DNA from: MVRV01 sp964469905
Lineage (GTDB): Bacteria; Desulfobacterota; Syntrophia; Syntrophales; Smithellaceae
Length of the DNA stretch: 64,000 nt
NCBI GenBank assembly: GCA_964469905.1
Contig: CAYXZW010000005.1
Location: forward strand, 49,167-113,166
Direction: 5' to 3'
The notes under the pieces are model-generated. The model made no database searches. It was not told the origin of the DNA and worked only from the letters and a program-made list of their open reading frames with translations. The first letter of the stretch is position 1. The number at the start of each line of letters is the position of its first letter. Of this stretch, positions 54,135 through 62,381 are shown piece after piece. The translations under genes and the position numbers were made by a program.

Positions 54135-56318
54135 ATGAAATACACCAAAACACACCTTAATCATGGATATGCCAATCACATTCTTACGATAGACTTGGGG
54201 GAAAGTGCTGTTGCCATACAACCGCTTGATCCGCAGATTCGGGACTATTTTATCGGAGGCAGAGGACTGGGGCTCTATTTGCTGCATAGAAAAATATCCT
54301 CTACAACAACCGCCTACGCTCCCGAAAATCCGCTGATTTTTTCACCGGGGCCGCTCGGTGGCGTTCCGCAATTTCCCGGAACGAGCAAGTGCATGGCCAT
54401 ATCTTTATCGCCGCTCACTCATATTCCCGGTGTTTCCAATTTCGGCGGCCATTTCGGCGCTTACCTCAAATATGCCGGTTTCGACGCTCTGGAAATATCC
54501 GGCATTGCCCAGAAAGATGCCATGATTGTCATCGACAGTTTTCGGGGCGAAATATCCATAATCGATGCTCCGGCAATTGATCAGGTTTTCGAGCTGGAAC
54601 AGGTAATTGTTGAGCAATTTCTGCAGGCCGGCCGCGAAAAGAAGGATATCGTCTTTCTGACAACAGGCGTGGGCGCGGCCAACACTAACTATGGCTGTAT
54701 CAACAGCCATTATTTCGATGCGGTTAAACCAGTGGATGGGGAAAAAGGGCTTTTTCGGACAAAACAGGCCGGGCGCACGGGACTGGGATCAATCATGATG
54801 CATAAGAACATTCGGGCCATAGTTGTTCTTGCACAATATCCGCATGGCGATAATCCTTACGGGGCAGCAGATTGGCACAAGGTAAAGCAGGCAGGATTAC
54901 AACTCCACAAAATCGTCAAGGAGGTTGATCCGCAATCACTGAGAATGTCCCGCAAAGGTTCGGCCGGACTGATCTCTTTCATGAATAAGGATGAATACCA
55001 ATCATTGCCGGTAAAAAATTATCAGTTCGGGTCTGACCCGCAGGCGGGTAATATCTGCGGAAAATTTTATGAGGAGCATCTTTTCGACCACCGGGGCATG
55101 GATGGATGCTTCCCCGGCTGTAATCTGCGCTGCACAAAAGGCGGCTGGGTAACGCTGGCCACCGGTGAGCACAGCGGAAAAAAGGTTTGGGTGGACGGAC
55201 CTGAGTATGAAACGGCAGCCGCTTTCGGTTCCAACATCGGTGTCTGGAATCCCGAATTTATCATGGAAGCCAACTGGCATTGCGATAATTACGGCATTGA
55301 TACCATCACTACAGCAGTCATCATGTCCTTCATGATGGAATGCTATCAGAGAGAATACCTGACAGGCGCAGATACCGACGGCTTTACGCTCATCTGGGGT
55401 GATGAAGAATCATCTTTGGCTTTTATCCATCGGATAGCCCGCCAGGAAACTGCCTTGGCCGAAGTTGCCGGCAAGGGCATGGTCGAATTGATCACCTGGA
55501 TCGCAGCTATTTACGTCGCCAGAACAGGTAAACCTGATCCCCAAAAGGAGCTCGAACAGTTTGCCATGCAGACCAAGGGCCTGCCCTTTTCTCTTTACCG
55601 GACACATCGGTCATTATCCATGCAGGCATCCTATGCGGCAGCCAGCGACATCGGGGCGCATCATGCCGCCGCCTGGCTCGTGAAGGTGGATCTGCTGGGC
55701 GCTTTTCCAACATTTGAAGCAAAGGCAAAGGCGTTAATCACCTATCCGCGCGTTCGTCTGGGCAATGACAATCTGGGGCTTTGCAAACTGCCCTGGGTGG
55801 ACGTTTTCAATCCTGATTCCGGCCAGCGCACCGATACGGATATTTATATCAACCCCGCCTCTCAGGAAATCTATGCTGATTTTTATAACGGCATGCTGGG
55901 CACCAATATGACCTGGGAAAAGATATTCGAGCAGACAGACCGGGATATCAATTTGCAGCGGTTGATGAATGTTTTGGCCTTTGGCGCCCGGACCGGCGAG
56001 CACGACTGGATTCCGGACAGGGCCATAGGCCCCACGGAAGATTCTCTTTATGATGCTGAAAAAGAATATAATGACGGGCAGCTAAGCAAAATCCTGAATA
56101 AACCTTTGGCGGACATTGCCGGAATGGCAACAACCGGGAAGCGGGAATTGCTCATGAAGCATCGCCAGGAAGAATTAAGAAAATTAATTGCCGTGTATTA
56201 TGCGCAGCGCGGCTGGAGTGACACCGGTATTCCCAAAGTCGACACTATTAAACAAATCGGATTGTGGAATTTTCTGAATGAAGAAACCAGAGCGAAAATT
56301 ATTGCATTGAACGGATAA
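54135..56318 (+). CDS. aor: Aldehyde:ferredoxin oxidoreductase (tungsten-type)
   Basis: The 727-residue enzyme oxidises aldehydes to carboxylates with ferredoxin, or the reverse, using a tungstopterin and a 4Fe-4S cluster. The N-terminal GGRGLGLYLL, the cluster ligands C325, C329 and C333 (GCFPGCNLRCTKGG), a distal fourth Cys (about 550, LGLCKLPW) and the pterin-binding YGIDTITTA are visible. The ATG at 54135 follows GGAAGGAA and lies after the promoter. No ferredoxin or maturation gene is adjacent. It is upstream of the mercury operon but separated by 450 bases. Confidence 0.9.
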   Translation: MKYTKTHLNHGYANHILTIDLGESAVAIQPLDPQIRDYFIGGRGLGLYLLHRKISSTTTAYAPENPLIFSPGPLGGVPQFPGTSKCMAISLSPLTHIPGVSNFGGHFGAYLKYAGFDALEISGIAQKDAMIVIDSFRGEISIIDAPAIDQVFELEQVIVEQFLQAGREKKDIVFLTTGVGAANTNYGCINSHYFDAVKPVDGEKGLFRTKQAGRTGLGSIMMHKNIRAIVVLAQYPHGDNPYGAADWHKVKQAGLQLHKIVKEVDPQSLRMSRKGSAGLISFMNKDEYQSLPVKNYQFGSDPQAGNICGKFYEEHLFDHRGMDGCFPGCNLRCTKGGWVTLATGEHSGKKVWVDGPEYETAAAFGSNIGVWNPEFIMEANWHCDNYGIDTITTAVIMSFMMECYQREYLTGADTDGFTLIWGDEESSLAFIHRIARQETALAEVAGKGMVELITWIAAIYVARTGKPDPQKELEQFAMQTKGLPFSLYRTHRSLSMQASYAAASDIGAHHAAAWLVKVDLLGAFPTFEAKAKALITYPRVRLGNDNLGLCKLPWVDVFNPDSGQRTDTDIYINPASQEIYADFYNGMLGTNMTWEKIFEQTDRDINLQRLMNVLAFGARTGEHDWIPDRAIGPTEDSLYDAEKEYNDGQLSKILNKPLADIAGMATTGKRELLMKHRQEELRKLIAVYYAQRGWSDTGIPKVDTIKQIGLWNFLNEETRAKIIALNG

Positions 56319-56734
56319 TAAAACGTCCATCTCCTTAATCCCGTTAGCTCTAACTTAAGCTGCGGCGCCATTCCGCTGGAAACCGTAATGACGCAATTTC
56401 AATATCTTCTGGATACCGTCTTTCGACGGTATGACGACTGTGGGGCTTTTTATGAATTCGTCAAACCTAAGTTAGCCCCAATGCCCTTTAATCCCCATGC
56501 CAGGGGTGGGAAACGCTTAGCGCATAATGACAGGAAAGTTCATTACTCCAAGGTGTCATACGCCGGGCTGCTGCTCGCTGGAATGGCACTTTGCCTTTTG
56601 CGAGTAATGAAACGACCGAAGAAATGTCATAATATTATAGGCCTATGCGATAGCTTCCTCCGACTTAGACTTATTCGCAATACTTGAAGGGCGCGTTTCG
56701 TAACAATCTCTTTGCAACATTTATATTTTTTCTC
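56319..56734. repeat. Repeat-containing intergenic region between AOR and mercury operon
   Basis: No gene is supported. ATACCGTC/GACGGTAT (56413-56432) is a perfect 8-bp hairpin within the CTGGATACCGTC...GACGGTATGACGAC repeat shared with 4979-5008. The remainder has no recognised feature. Confidence 0.6.
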
Positions 56735-56762
56735 TTGACAAACGCAATTATAGTTGTATAAT
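56735..56762 (+). promoter_or_regulatory. Consensus promoter of marR-hgcAB operon
   Basis: TTGACA (56735-56740), a 16-base spacer, then TATAAT (56757-56762): both boxes perfect. The -10 box ends only 6 bases before the ATG at 56769, so the transcript could be leaderless from that start. Confidence 0.8.
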
Positions 56763-56767
56763 ACAAC
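56753..56767 (+). promoter_or_regulatory. MarR-type operator over the -10 box
   Basis: GTTGTAT-A-ATACAAC, a perfect 15-base palindrome, wholly covers the -10 box and abuts the MarR start codon. This is the expected position for autorepression. Confidence 0.7.
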
Positions 56768-56768
56768 C

Positions 56769-57233
56769 ATGATCGTAAATATAAATGAAAAAAGCAGCGA
56801 GCTGATGGAAATATTTATGGGAATGGCGCAGGTGACGCGCTGTTGCAAGCAGGATGTGGCCTTTTGTGAGGGCGTAACATTTCATCAGTTTATGATCCTT
56901 GATGCTGTAGCCAAACGTCAAGAGCTTCATATGGCCGATTTACATACAATTCTCGCCGTGGAAAAAAGCACAACTACCCGACTGGTTAATCCTTTAATTT
57001 CCAAAGGACTTTTAAGGCGTGATAAGGCCATTCACGATTCGCGGGCGGTAACGCTTTTCCTGACCGATGAGGGCAGAAAAATTCATCAAAATGTTTCCCT
57101 GTGCCTGGCCGATTTTTTCCAGAAAATAAATATGAATATCCCTGAAGAAAAAAGAGCGAATGTATTGGAGTCAATTACAATTTTCATTACAGCAATAAAA
57201 AAATCGGCGGATGGCTATAGCTGCTGTGAATAG
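56769..57233 (+). CDS. MarR-family regulator upstream of hgcAB
   Basis: The 154-residue winged-helix regulator has a recognition-helix region (VEKSTTTRLVNPLISKGLLRR) and a beta-wing. Cysteines cluster at C25-C26, C33, C112 and C152-C153 (terminal SCCE), which suggests a thiol or metal sensor. The start is ATG 56769, giving a near-leaderless transcript; ATG 56804 is an alternative. The hgcA start lies 13 bases after the stop. It probably controls its own operon through the palindrome upstream (inference). Confidence 0.85.
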   Translation: MIVNINEKSSELMEIFMGMAQVTRCCKQDVAFCEGVTFHQFMILDAVAKRQELHMADLHTILAVEKSTTTRLVNPLISKGLLRRDKAIHDSRAVTLFLTDEGRKIHQNVSLCLADFFQKINMNIPEEKRANVLESITIFITAIKKSADGYSCCE

Positions 57234-57246
57234 GAAGGATATTATT

Positions 57247-58407
57247 ATGAATGAAAAAGAAAGTTGTTCCTGTTCCGCAAGCCCGATAATATTGCCGGTA
57301 ATTCAGGAGGAATCCAGTTGTTGTTCAACAGCAAAAGAAGCACAAAACAGCATGCCGAGACTAGATCAAACTTTTGTTACCGGATCTATTTCAACGACAG
57401 CAGGCCGGATACCGCAGGTCTCCGCCCAGTTGCACAGCAGGGATCATTGGGGAACTATTAGGGCCCGCTTTGGTGTCGGACGAATGGATTATACGGTTGA
57501 CCCCGGCCTCTATGCCCTCAGTAATCCGGACAGCAATTCACCGGTTTTGGTTACCGCCAATTATAAAATGAGCTTCGATTACCTGCGCAGGGAACTCTCC
57601 AACAGAAACGCCTGGATTTTAGTGCTGGATACAAAAGGTATCAATGTCTGGTGTGCCGCCGGCAAGGGAACATTCGGCACAGAAGAACTAATTAAAAGAA
57701 TCGAAGCAAGCGGCCTGAAAAATATTGTCAGCCACCGGAAATTAATCCTGCCGCAACTCGGAGCACCTGGCGTAGCCGGCCATACTGTGAAAAAAATCTC
57801 GGGGTTTAAAGTATATTACGGGCCTGTCAGGGCGGCGGATTTGCCGGCCTATCTTGATTCCGGCTGGAAAACGACACCGGCAATGCGGACAATAACCTTC
57901 CCCTTAAAAGACAGAGCGGTGTTGATCCCTATTGAAGGTGTCTACGCAGTAAAACCCTTTTTGATTATTGCTCCTGTTCTCTTTCTTTTAAGCGGCATCG
58001 GCGGTCCGGAAGGATTCTGGGCCAACACTCTGAACTATGGCTTGTTTGCCGTTTTTGCGCTATTGAGTGCTATAGTCAGCGGCGCAGTTTTAAATCCGCT
58101 TCTTTTGCCTTATTTGCCGGGGCGCGCATTTTCGACTAAAGGTTTTTCCATCGGCTTTGTTGTTGCTCTCATCCTTCTTTATCTGCGGGATGTAAATCTA
58201 CAGATCTGGGCAGGAAGGATCGAGGCGCTAGCTTGGCTGCTGATTATTCCGGCAATAGCAGCTTTTTTGGCAATGAATTTTACCGGCGCCTCGACTTATA
58301 CATCGTTATCGGGAGTAAAGAAAGAAATACGCTGGGCACTGCCCGCAGAGATTGCCGCCGGTGCAATAGGTCTGGTAAGCTGGATGACATCGCGATTGAT
58401 TGCTTAG
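57247..58407 (+). CDS. hgcA: Mercury methylation corrinoid protein HgcA
   Basis: HgcA transfers a methyl group from its corrinoid to Hg(II), forming methylmercury. The 386-residue product has the diagnostic cap-helix motif N133-V-W-C136-A-A-G-K, whose cysteine coordinates cobalt, and five C-terminal membrane helices (about 240-382). The globular N-terminal domain resembles the CFeSP large subunit. The N-terminus has extra cysteines (C7, C9, C25, C26). The ATG at 57247 has AGGAAGG 8 bases upstream; an earlier in-frame ATG (57211) lies inside marR. hgcB follows after 16 bases. Confidence 0.96.
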   Translation: MNEKESCSCSASPIILPVIQEESSCCSTAKEAQNSMPRLDQTFVTGSISTTAGRIPQVSAQLHSRDHWGTIRARFGVGRMDYTVDPGLYALSNPDSNSPVLVTANYKMSFDYLRRELSNRNAWILVLDTKGINVWCAAGKGTFGTEELIKRIEASGLKNIVSHRKLILPQLGAPGVAGHTVKKISGFKVYYGPVRAADLPAYLDSGWKTTPAMRTITFPLKDRAVLIPIEGVYAVKPFLIIAPVLFLLSGIGGPEGFWANTLNYGLFAVFALLSAIVSGAVLNPLLLPYLPGRAFSTKGFSIGFVVALILLYLRDVNLQIWAGRIEALAWLLIIPAIAAFLAMNFTGASTYTSLSGVKKEIRWALPAEIAAGAIGLVSWMTSRLIA

Positions 58408-58423
58408 TTAGAAGGAGGTTAAA

Positions 58424-58750
58424 ATGGGGAATTTAGCATATTTAAAAAACGTTGTAACTCTGAAGCTTGACGAAAGTAAATGCACTGGCTGCGGGATGTG
58501 TCTGGACGTTTGTCCCCATGAAGTGTTTCAAATGAACAGCAAACATGCAGCAATACAAAATCGCGATGCCTGTATGGAATGCGGAGCGTGCAGTCTGAAT
58601 TGCCCGACTAATGCCATTTCCGTGCAATCAGGTGTCGGCTGTGCGGCTGCGGTCATCAACTCCCTGCTGGGGAGAGAAGGCGGCGAATGCTGTTGCTCCA
58701 TTGAACCATGCAATAATGGGAAATCTGCAAAAGGCGGATGCTGCTGTTAA
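58424..58750 (+). CDS. hgcB: Mercury methylation ferredoxin HgcB
   Basis: HgcB reduces HgcA's corrinoid and binds Hg(II). The 108-residue product has two 4Fe-4S motifs (C20-x2-C23-x2-C26-x3-C30 and C50-x2-C53-x2-C56-x3-C60), the conserved C73 (GVGC) and terminal cysteines. The tail is richer than the usual CC pair: CCC at 89-91, C96 and CCC at 106-108. GAAGGAGG lies before the ATG. Together with hgcA it is the marker pair for mercury methylation. Confidence 0.96.
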   Translation: MGNLAYLKNVVTLKLDESKCTGCGMCLDVCPHEVFQMNSKHAAIQNRDACMECGACSLNCPTNAISVQSGVGCAAAVINSLLGREGGECCCSIEPCNNGKSAKGGCCC

Positions 58751-58781
58751 TATCCTGTCGGCATTTCCTTGAGGAAAAACC

Positions 58782-59405
58782 ATGGAATATCTCATCCTGA
58801 CACTTTTATGGATCACATTTTGTGTGCTGCACAGCGCATTAATCAGCTCAACCGCAACCTCTTACGTCTACCGGAAGCTGGGACATACATACCGTTTTTA
58901 CCGTCTGTTTTACAACATTTTCTCCATCGTTACGTTGATTCCCATCGTTATTTTTTCGCAATCAATAAAACAGGAACCATTTTTTGTCTGGTCCGGTTAT
59001 CTGCTTCCCCTGAAATATATCCTCCTTCTCAGCGGAATTCTTCTCTTCGTCGCCGGAGCAAGACATTACAACTTTGCTCAATTCTCCGGTCTGGCCCAGA
59101 TCAAGGAAGACACCAGCCATAATCTGATCAACAATACCGGTAAGCTTTCTTCCTGCGGAATTCTAGGTGTCGTGCGTCACCCTTTCTATGCAGGAATATT
59201 CCCGCTTCTTTGGGCATGTGATCTGGATGTAACGACACTCATAAGCAATGTGATCTTGAGTATATATGTTTTAATCGGCACACTGCTGGAGGAACGCAAA
59301 CTGCTATTGGAATTTGGCGATGCTTACCGGCGATATCAGCAGAGCGTATCTATGCTTTTTCCATTTCTATGGCTTAAGAAAAAACTCGGCTTTATTCCCG
59401 CCTAA
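58782..59405 (+). CDS. Isoprenylcysteine carboxyl methyltransferase-like membrane protein
   Basis: The product is 207 residues with about five membrane helices. The C-terminal signature VRHPFYAGIF...EERKLLLEFGDAYRRYQ is that of the ICMT/PEMT family, which uses S-adenosylmethionine to methylate small membrane-associated substrates. It lies 31 bases after hgcB with GAGG before the ATG, so it is probably the fourth gene of the mercury operon. A methylation link to the HgcAB reaction is tempting but unsupported. Confidence 0.8.
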   Translation: MEYLILTLLWITFCVLHSALISSTATSYVYRKLGHTYRFYRLFYNIFSIVTLIPIVIFSQSIKQEPFFVWSGYLLPLKYILLLSGILLFVAGARHYNFAQFSGLAQIKEDTSHNLINNTGKLSSCGILGVVRHPFYAGIFPLLWACDLDVTTLISNVILSIYVLIGTLLEERKLLLEFGDAYRRYQQSVSMLFPFLWLKKKLGFIPA

Positions 59406-59568
59406 TTGACGGCTTTGATTAAGAATTGGTCTAATAACATTTGACGATTCAGCTTTTTCAGTGTACGGAAGCTTTCAATGATCCGAAAAGAGTGAGGTCG
59501 CTTAGCTTACCGTTTCCGCTGTTTTTCGGGGCAGATTAAAAACAACCCCTAGCAAGAGGAGAAGACTA

Positions 59569-59910
59569 ATGAACGAATCTAAAATGACGGATATTAAAAT
59601 AAATATCGATAACCTGTACAAAGAAGAGTCCTTCACGGACCTGACGTATGCCACCATCCGGCGTCTCACACCGGTCAAGATTGACGGCTCGACCGATGAG
59701 AGCAGGGAAGTAATTTTTACCGGAATAGCCCAGCTGATGTCCCCCAATGGACCGATTCCTGTTCAGTGTCACATTGAAGGGGCCAAGACTCTCAGCGAGG
59801 CAGCCGCCCAATTACCCGAAGCAATTGAAAAAACGGTTCAGGCGATGATAGCTGAAGCCAAAGAAATGCAACGTCAGGAAGCATCCAAACTCATTGTTCC
59901 CGGCCGCTAG
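59569..59910 (+). CDS. Small cytoplasmic protein of unknown function
   Basis: The product is 113 residues with no signal peptide. It has a conserved-looking centre (IRRLTPVKIDGSTDESR, PIPVQCHIEGAKTL) and a C-terminal helix rich in Ala, Glu and Gln. AGAGGAG precedes the ATG. The family was not named with confidence. It is separated from the mercury operon by 163 bases, so it may have its own promoter. Confidence 0.7.
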   Translation: MNESKMTDIKINIDNLYKEESFTDLTYATIRRLTPVKIDGSTDESREVIFTGIAQLMSPNGPIPVQCHIEGAKTLSEAAAQLPEAIEKTVQAMIAEAKEMQRQEASKLIVPGR

Positions 59911-59923
59911 GATTTAAGGGAAA

Positions 59924-59946
59924 GTGCCCATTGCAGAAATGGGCAC
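59924..59946 (+). terminator. Terminator-like hairpin
   Basis: A perfect 9-bp stem GTGCCCATT / AATGGGCAC with a 5-base loop lies 14 bases after the small-protein stop. There is no clear T tract, so its terminator role is uncertain. It sits between convergent genes. Confidence 0.5.
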
Positions 59947-59982
59947 ACCCCCTTAAATAGGCATAAGTTCCAACTCAAAGTA

Positions 59983-60501
59983 TCACAAGATAAGTTCAAA
60001 TGTCTGTTCTAGTACCGGTTTTCCCCAATAAGAACCTTCCCCTTCTTCAATGATCGTAAAGCCTGACTGCTCATAAAGACGGCGGGCAACATCAAGCCCG
60101 GCAAAGGTTGTCAGATATACTTTATTAAAATTTCTTTCCCGGCAAAAACCAACCGCTTCTTCCAGCAGACTTTTTCCAAAACCACGGCCCTGATATTCCG
60201 GAGCCATTATCAGCCAGCGCAATCTTGATCTTCGCGCATTGGATTGATCTCCCACAATGGCAATCGATCCGACAATCTGATCATCAACGACAGCCCAGAA
60301 GCCATCCCAAGCCGGATTAAATGATTGCATGAATTGCGCAAGTTCCGCGGCTATCTTCGCTTCAAAATAAAGACCAAATCCCCAGTTCCGATGATAATAA
60401 CTGGCATGCAGCTGGGTCACTCTACCGATAGCACCGGGCATGTATCCGGCTACAATTGTGCAAGCCATATACGTTCTCTGCAAACAATTATTTTTTGACA
60501 T
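59983..60501 (-). CDS. GNAT-family acetyltransferase
   Basis: The 172-residue product has the acetyl-CoA-binding loop QGRGFGKSL (about 115-123) preceded by WLIMAPEYQG, and the C-terminal fold of GNAT N-acetyltransferases. The acceptor is not identifiable. The ATG at 60501 lacks a clear ribosome-binding site, and an internal ATG at 60468 is a possible true start. It is followed by a shared intergenic with the hotdog thioesterase upstream. Confidence 0.8.
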   Translation of the reverse strand: MSKNNCLQRTYMACTIVAGYMPGAIGRVTQLHASYYHRNWGFGLYFEAKIAAELAQFMQSFNPAWDGFWAVVDDQIVGSIAIVGDQSNARRSRLRWLIMAPEYQGRGFGKSLLEEAVGFCRERNFNKVYLTTFAGLDVARRLYEQSGFTIIEEGEGSYWGKPVLEQTFELIL

Positions 60502-60538
60502 TGCCGTTTACGATCGAATCATGATCAAAAGCATATTT

Positions 60539-60985
60539 CTATTTTTGCTTTTTGACCATAGCCATTATTGTGGACTGCATTGTGGCGATAAGTCTTTCTT
60601 CACCATTATCACAGGCCATTACTTCACCCTGGCATACCGTCAATGTCCGACCCGCTTTGATTACTTTCCCCATGGCGATAAACTTTTCCCCTTTGGCCGG
60701 CGCCAGAAAATTTATCTTGAGTTCCACTACAATCACATCGGAGGCGGCAGGCATCAGGCTATAGGCAGCATATCCGCAGGCATTATCCAAAATTGCGGTT
60801 AGAATTCCGGCATGAAGATGCTTATTCTGTTGCGTCCAGGCAAGATTATAAGGAAGCTCTACGTGAACATCCCCGGCGTTAATTTTGATCAGCCTGGCAC
60901 CCAGAGTCTTCATTAATTGCTGTTTGGCGAAACTCGTTCGGACACGCCGGGCAAAGTTGGGATCGGGCGGATTAAAATCAGACAT
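60539..60985 (-). CDS. PaaI-type hotdog-fold thioesterase
   Basis: The 148-residue product has the PaaI pattern LHAGILTAILDNACGYAA (catalytic Asp-Asn region, about 77-95) and strand pattern VVVELKINFLAPAKG. It hydrolyses small acyl-CoA thioesters; its substrate is not known. GGGAG precedes the ATG. It is in the same direction as the acetyltransferase, 37 bases upstream. Confidence 0.85.
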   Translation of the reverse strand: MSDFNPPDPNFARRVRTSFAKQQLMKTLGARLIKINAGDVHVELPYNLAWTQQNKHLHAGILTAILDNACGYAAYSLMPAASDVIVVELKINFLAPAKGEKFIAMGKVIKAGRTLTVCQGEVMACDNGEERLIATMQSTIMAMVKKQK

Positions 60986-61239
60986 AAATTAACTCCCAAG
61001 GTAAAATTAACATTCCTGATTTGACTTTTTGCTGTCCAATTATAGGCAAAAACCTCTGACGTGTCAACGGCAAACGGCGCCCGCTATCAACAAATATTTT
61101 TTTATTCCGAGTATTTAGACTACATCAGGAGTCAAATCGTTCAATCACCCTTATATGAGTCTTATATTTCTTGAGTATAATTATCATTGCTGGTATAAAA
61201 AGCGGCTTGTTTTTCAAATTTCATTGAAGGATGTATAAA

Positions 61240-62367
61240 ATGCAAAACCCAAATTTTAGTTCAGGCCCCTGCAGTAAAAGACCAGGCTGGAACCTAGATG
61301 CCCTCAAGGACACACCGGTAGGCCGTTCACATCGCTCCGCCCTGGGTAAAGAAAGAATAGTTAAGGCAATCACTGAAACAAAAAAAATCCTAAACATACC
61401 GGATGATTATCTCGTTGGCATTATGCCCGCTTCTGATACCGGCGCTTTTGAAGCCGCCATGTGGAGCCTTTTAGGTTCCAGGCCGGTTTCCGTGCTAGTA
61501 TGGGAAAGCTTTTCCGACGGCTGGGCTACGGATATTACCAAACAACTCAAACTCAACCCGAAAGTTTTAAAGGCCGATTATGGAAAATTGCCTGACCTGA
61601 AATCCGTTGACTGGACTAATGACGTCGTCTTTGTGGCCAACGGCACGACCAGCGGCGTAAAAGTTCCTGATTGGAACTGGATTCCCGCCAATCGCGAAGG
61701 ATTATCTTTATGCGATGCCACCAGCGCAACGTTTGCAATGGAAATGGACTGGTCCAAATTGGATGTAACTACCTTTTCCTGGCAAAAGTGCTTAGGCGGT
61801 GAAGCCGCCCACGGCATGCTGGTATTGAGTCCCCGGGCAGTCGCGCGCCTGGAATCTTATGACCCACCCTGGCCGATGCCCAAGATTTTCCGCCTCAAGA
61901 AAAGTGGAAAAATTAACCGCGCCATTTTCGACGGTGATGTTATCAATACTGTTTCCATGGTTTGCGTGGAAGATTATCTGGACGCCTTAAAGTGGGCAGG
62001 AGCAATCGGGCTTTCCGGTCTGATAAAAAGAAGCATGGGTAATTTGCGCGCCGTCGAAGACTGGGTTGCCAAAACAGACTGGGTTGATTTTCTGGCCAAG
62101 GATGCCCAAACCCGCTCGAACACTTCAGTTTGCTTGATAGTAAACAGCGCCAAAGTGGATAATCTTTCCGCCGAAGATAAAGGAAAATTTCTCAAAGGCA
62201 TCGCCTCGGAATTAAGCAAGAAAAATATCGCCCATGACATCAATGCCTACAAGGATGCCCCGGCGGGATACCGCTTCTGGTGCGGCCCGACCATTGAAGA
62301 AAGTGATATCAAAACAGCCCTTACGGAACTGGAAAAGGTCTATAACGAAAAGATTAAGAATCTGTAA
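61240..62367 (+). CDS. serC: Phosphoserine aminotransferase
   Basis: SerC makes phosphoserine from 3-phosphohydroxypyruvate and glutamate in serine synthesis. The 375-residue product has the PLP-lysine segment FSWQKCLGGEAAHG, and its overall pattern matches the shorter, archaeal-like (TIGR01365) group rather than the E. coli type. The ATG at 61240 is preferred to 61231 because GAAGG lies 9 bases before it. serA follows after 14 bases. Confidence 0.9.
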   Translation: MQNPNFSSGPCSKRPGWNLDALKDTPVGRSHRSALGKERIVKAITETKKILNIPDDYLVGIMPASDTGAFEAAMWSLLGSRPVSVLVWESFSDGWATDITKQLKLNPKVLKADYGKLPDLKSVDWTNDVVFVANGTTSGVKVPDWNWIPANREGLSLCDATSATFAMEMDWSKLDVTTFSWQKCLGGEAAHGMLVLSPRAVARLESYDPPWPMPKIFRLKKSGKINRAIFDGDVINTVSMVCVEDYLDALKWAGAIGLSGLIKRSMGNLRAVEDWVAKTDWVDFLAKDAQTRSNTSVCLIVNSAKVDNLSAEDKGKFLKGIASELSKKNIAHDINAYKDAPAGYRFWCGPTIEESDIKTALTELEKVYNEKIKNL

Positions 62368-62381
62368 ATAGGAGAATTGTT

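Noticed and set aside
57211..57246. ATG 57211 as the hgcA start
   Set aside because: It lies inside marR without a ribosome-binding site; ATG 57247 is preceded by AGGAAGG.
57247..58407. HgcA as an ordinary CFeSP/CdhD corrinoid protein of the acetyl-CoA pathway
   Set aside because: The NVWCAAGK cap-helix cysteine and five C-terminal membrane helices are specific to HgcA, and hgcB follows.
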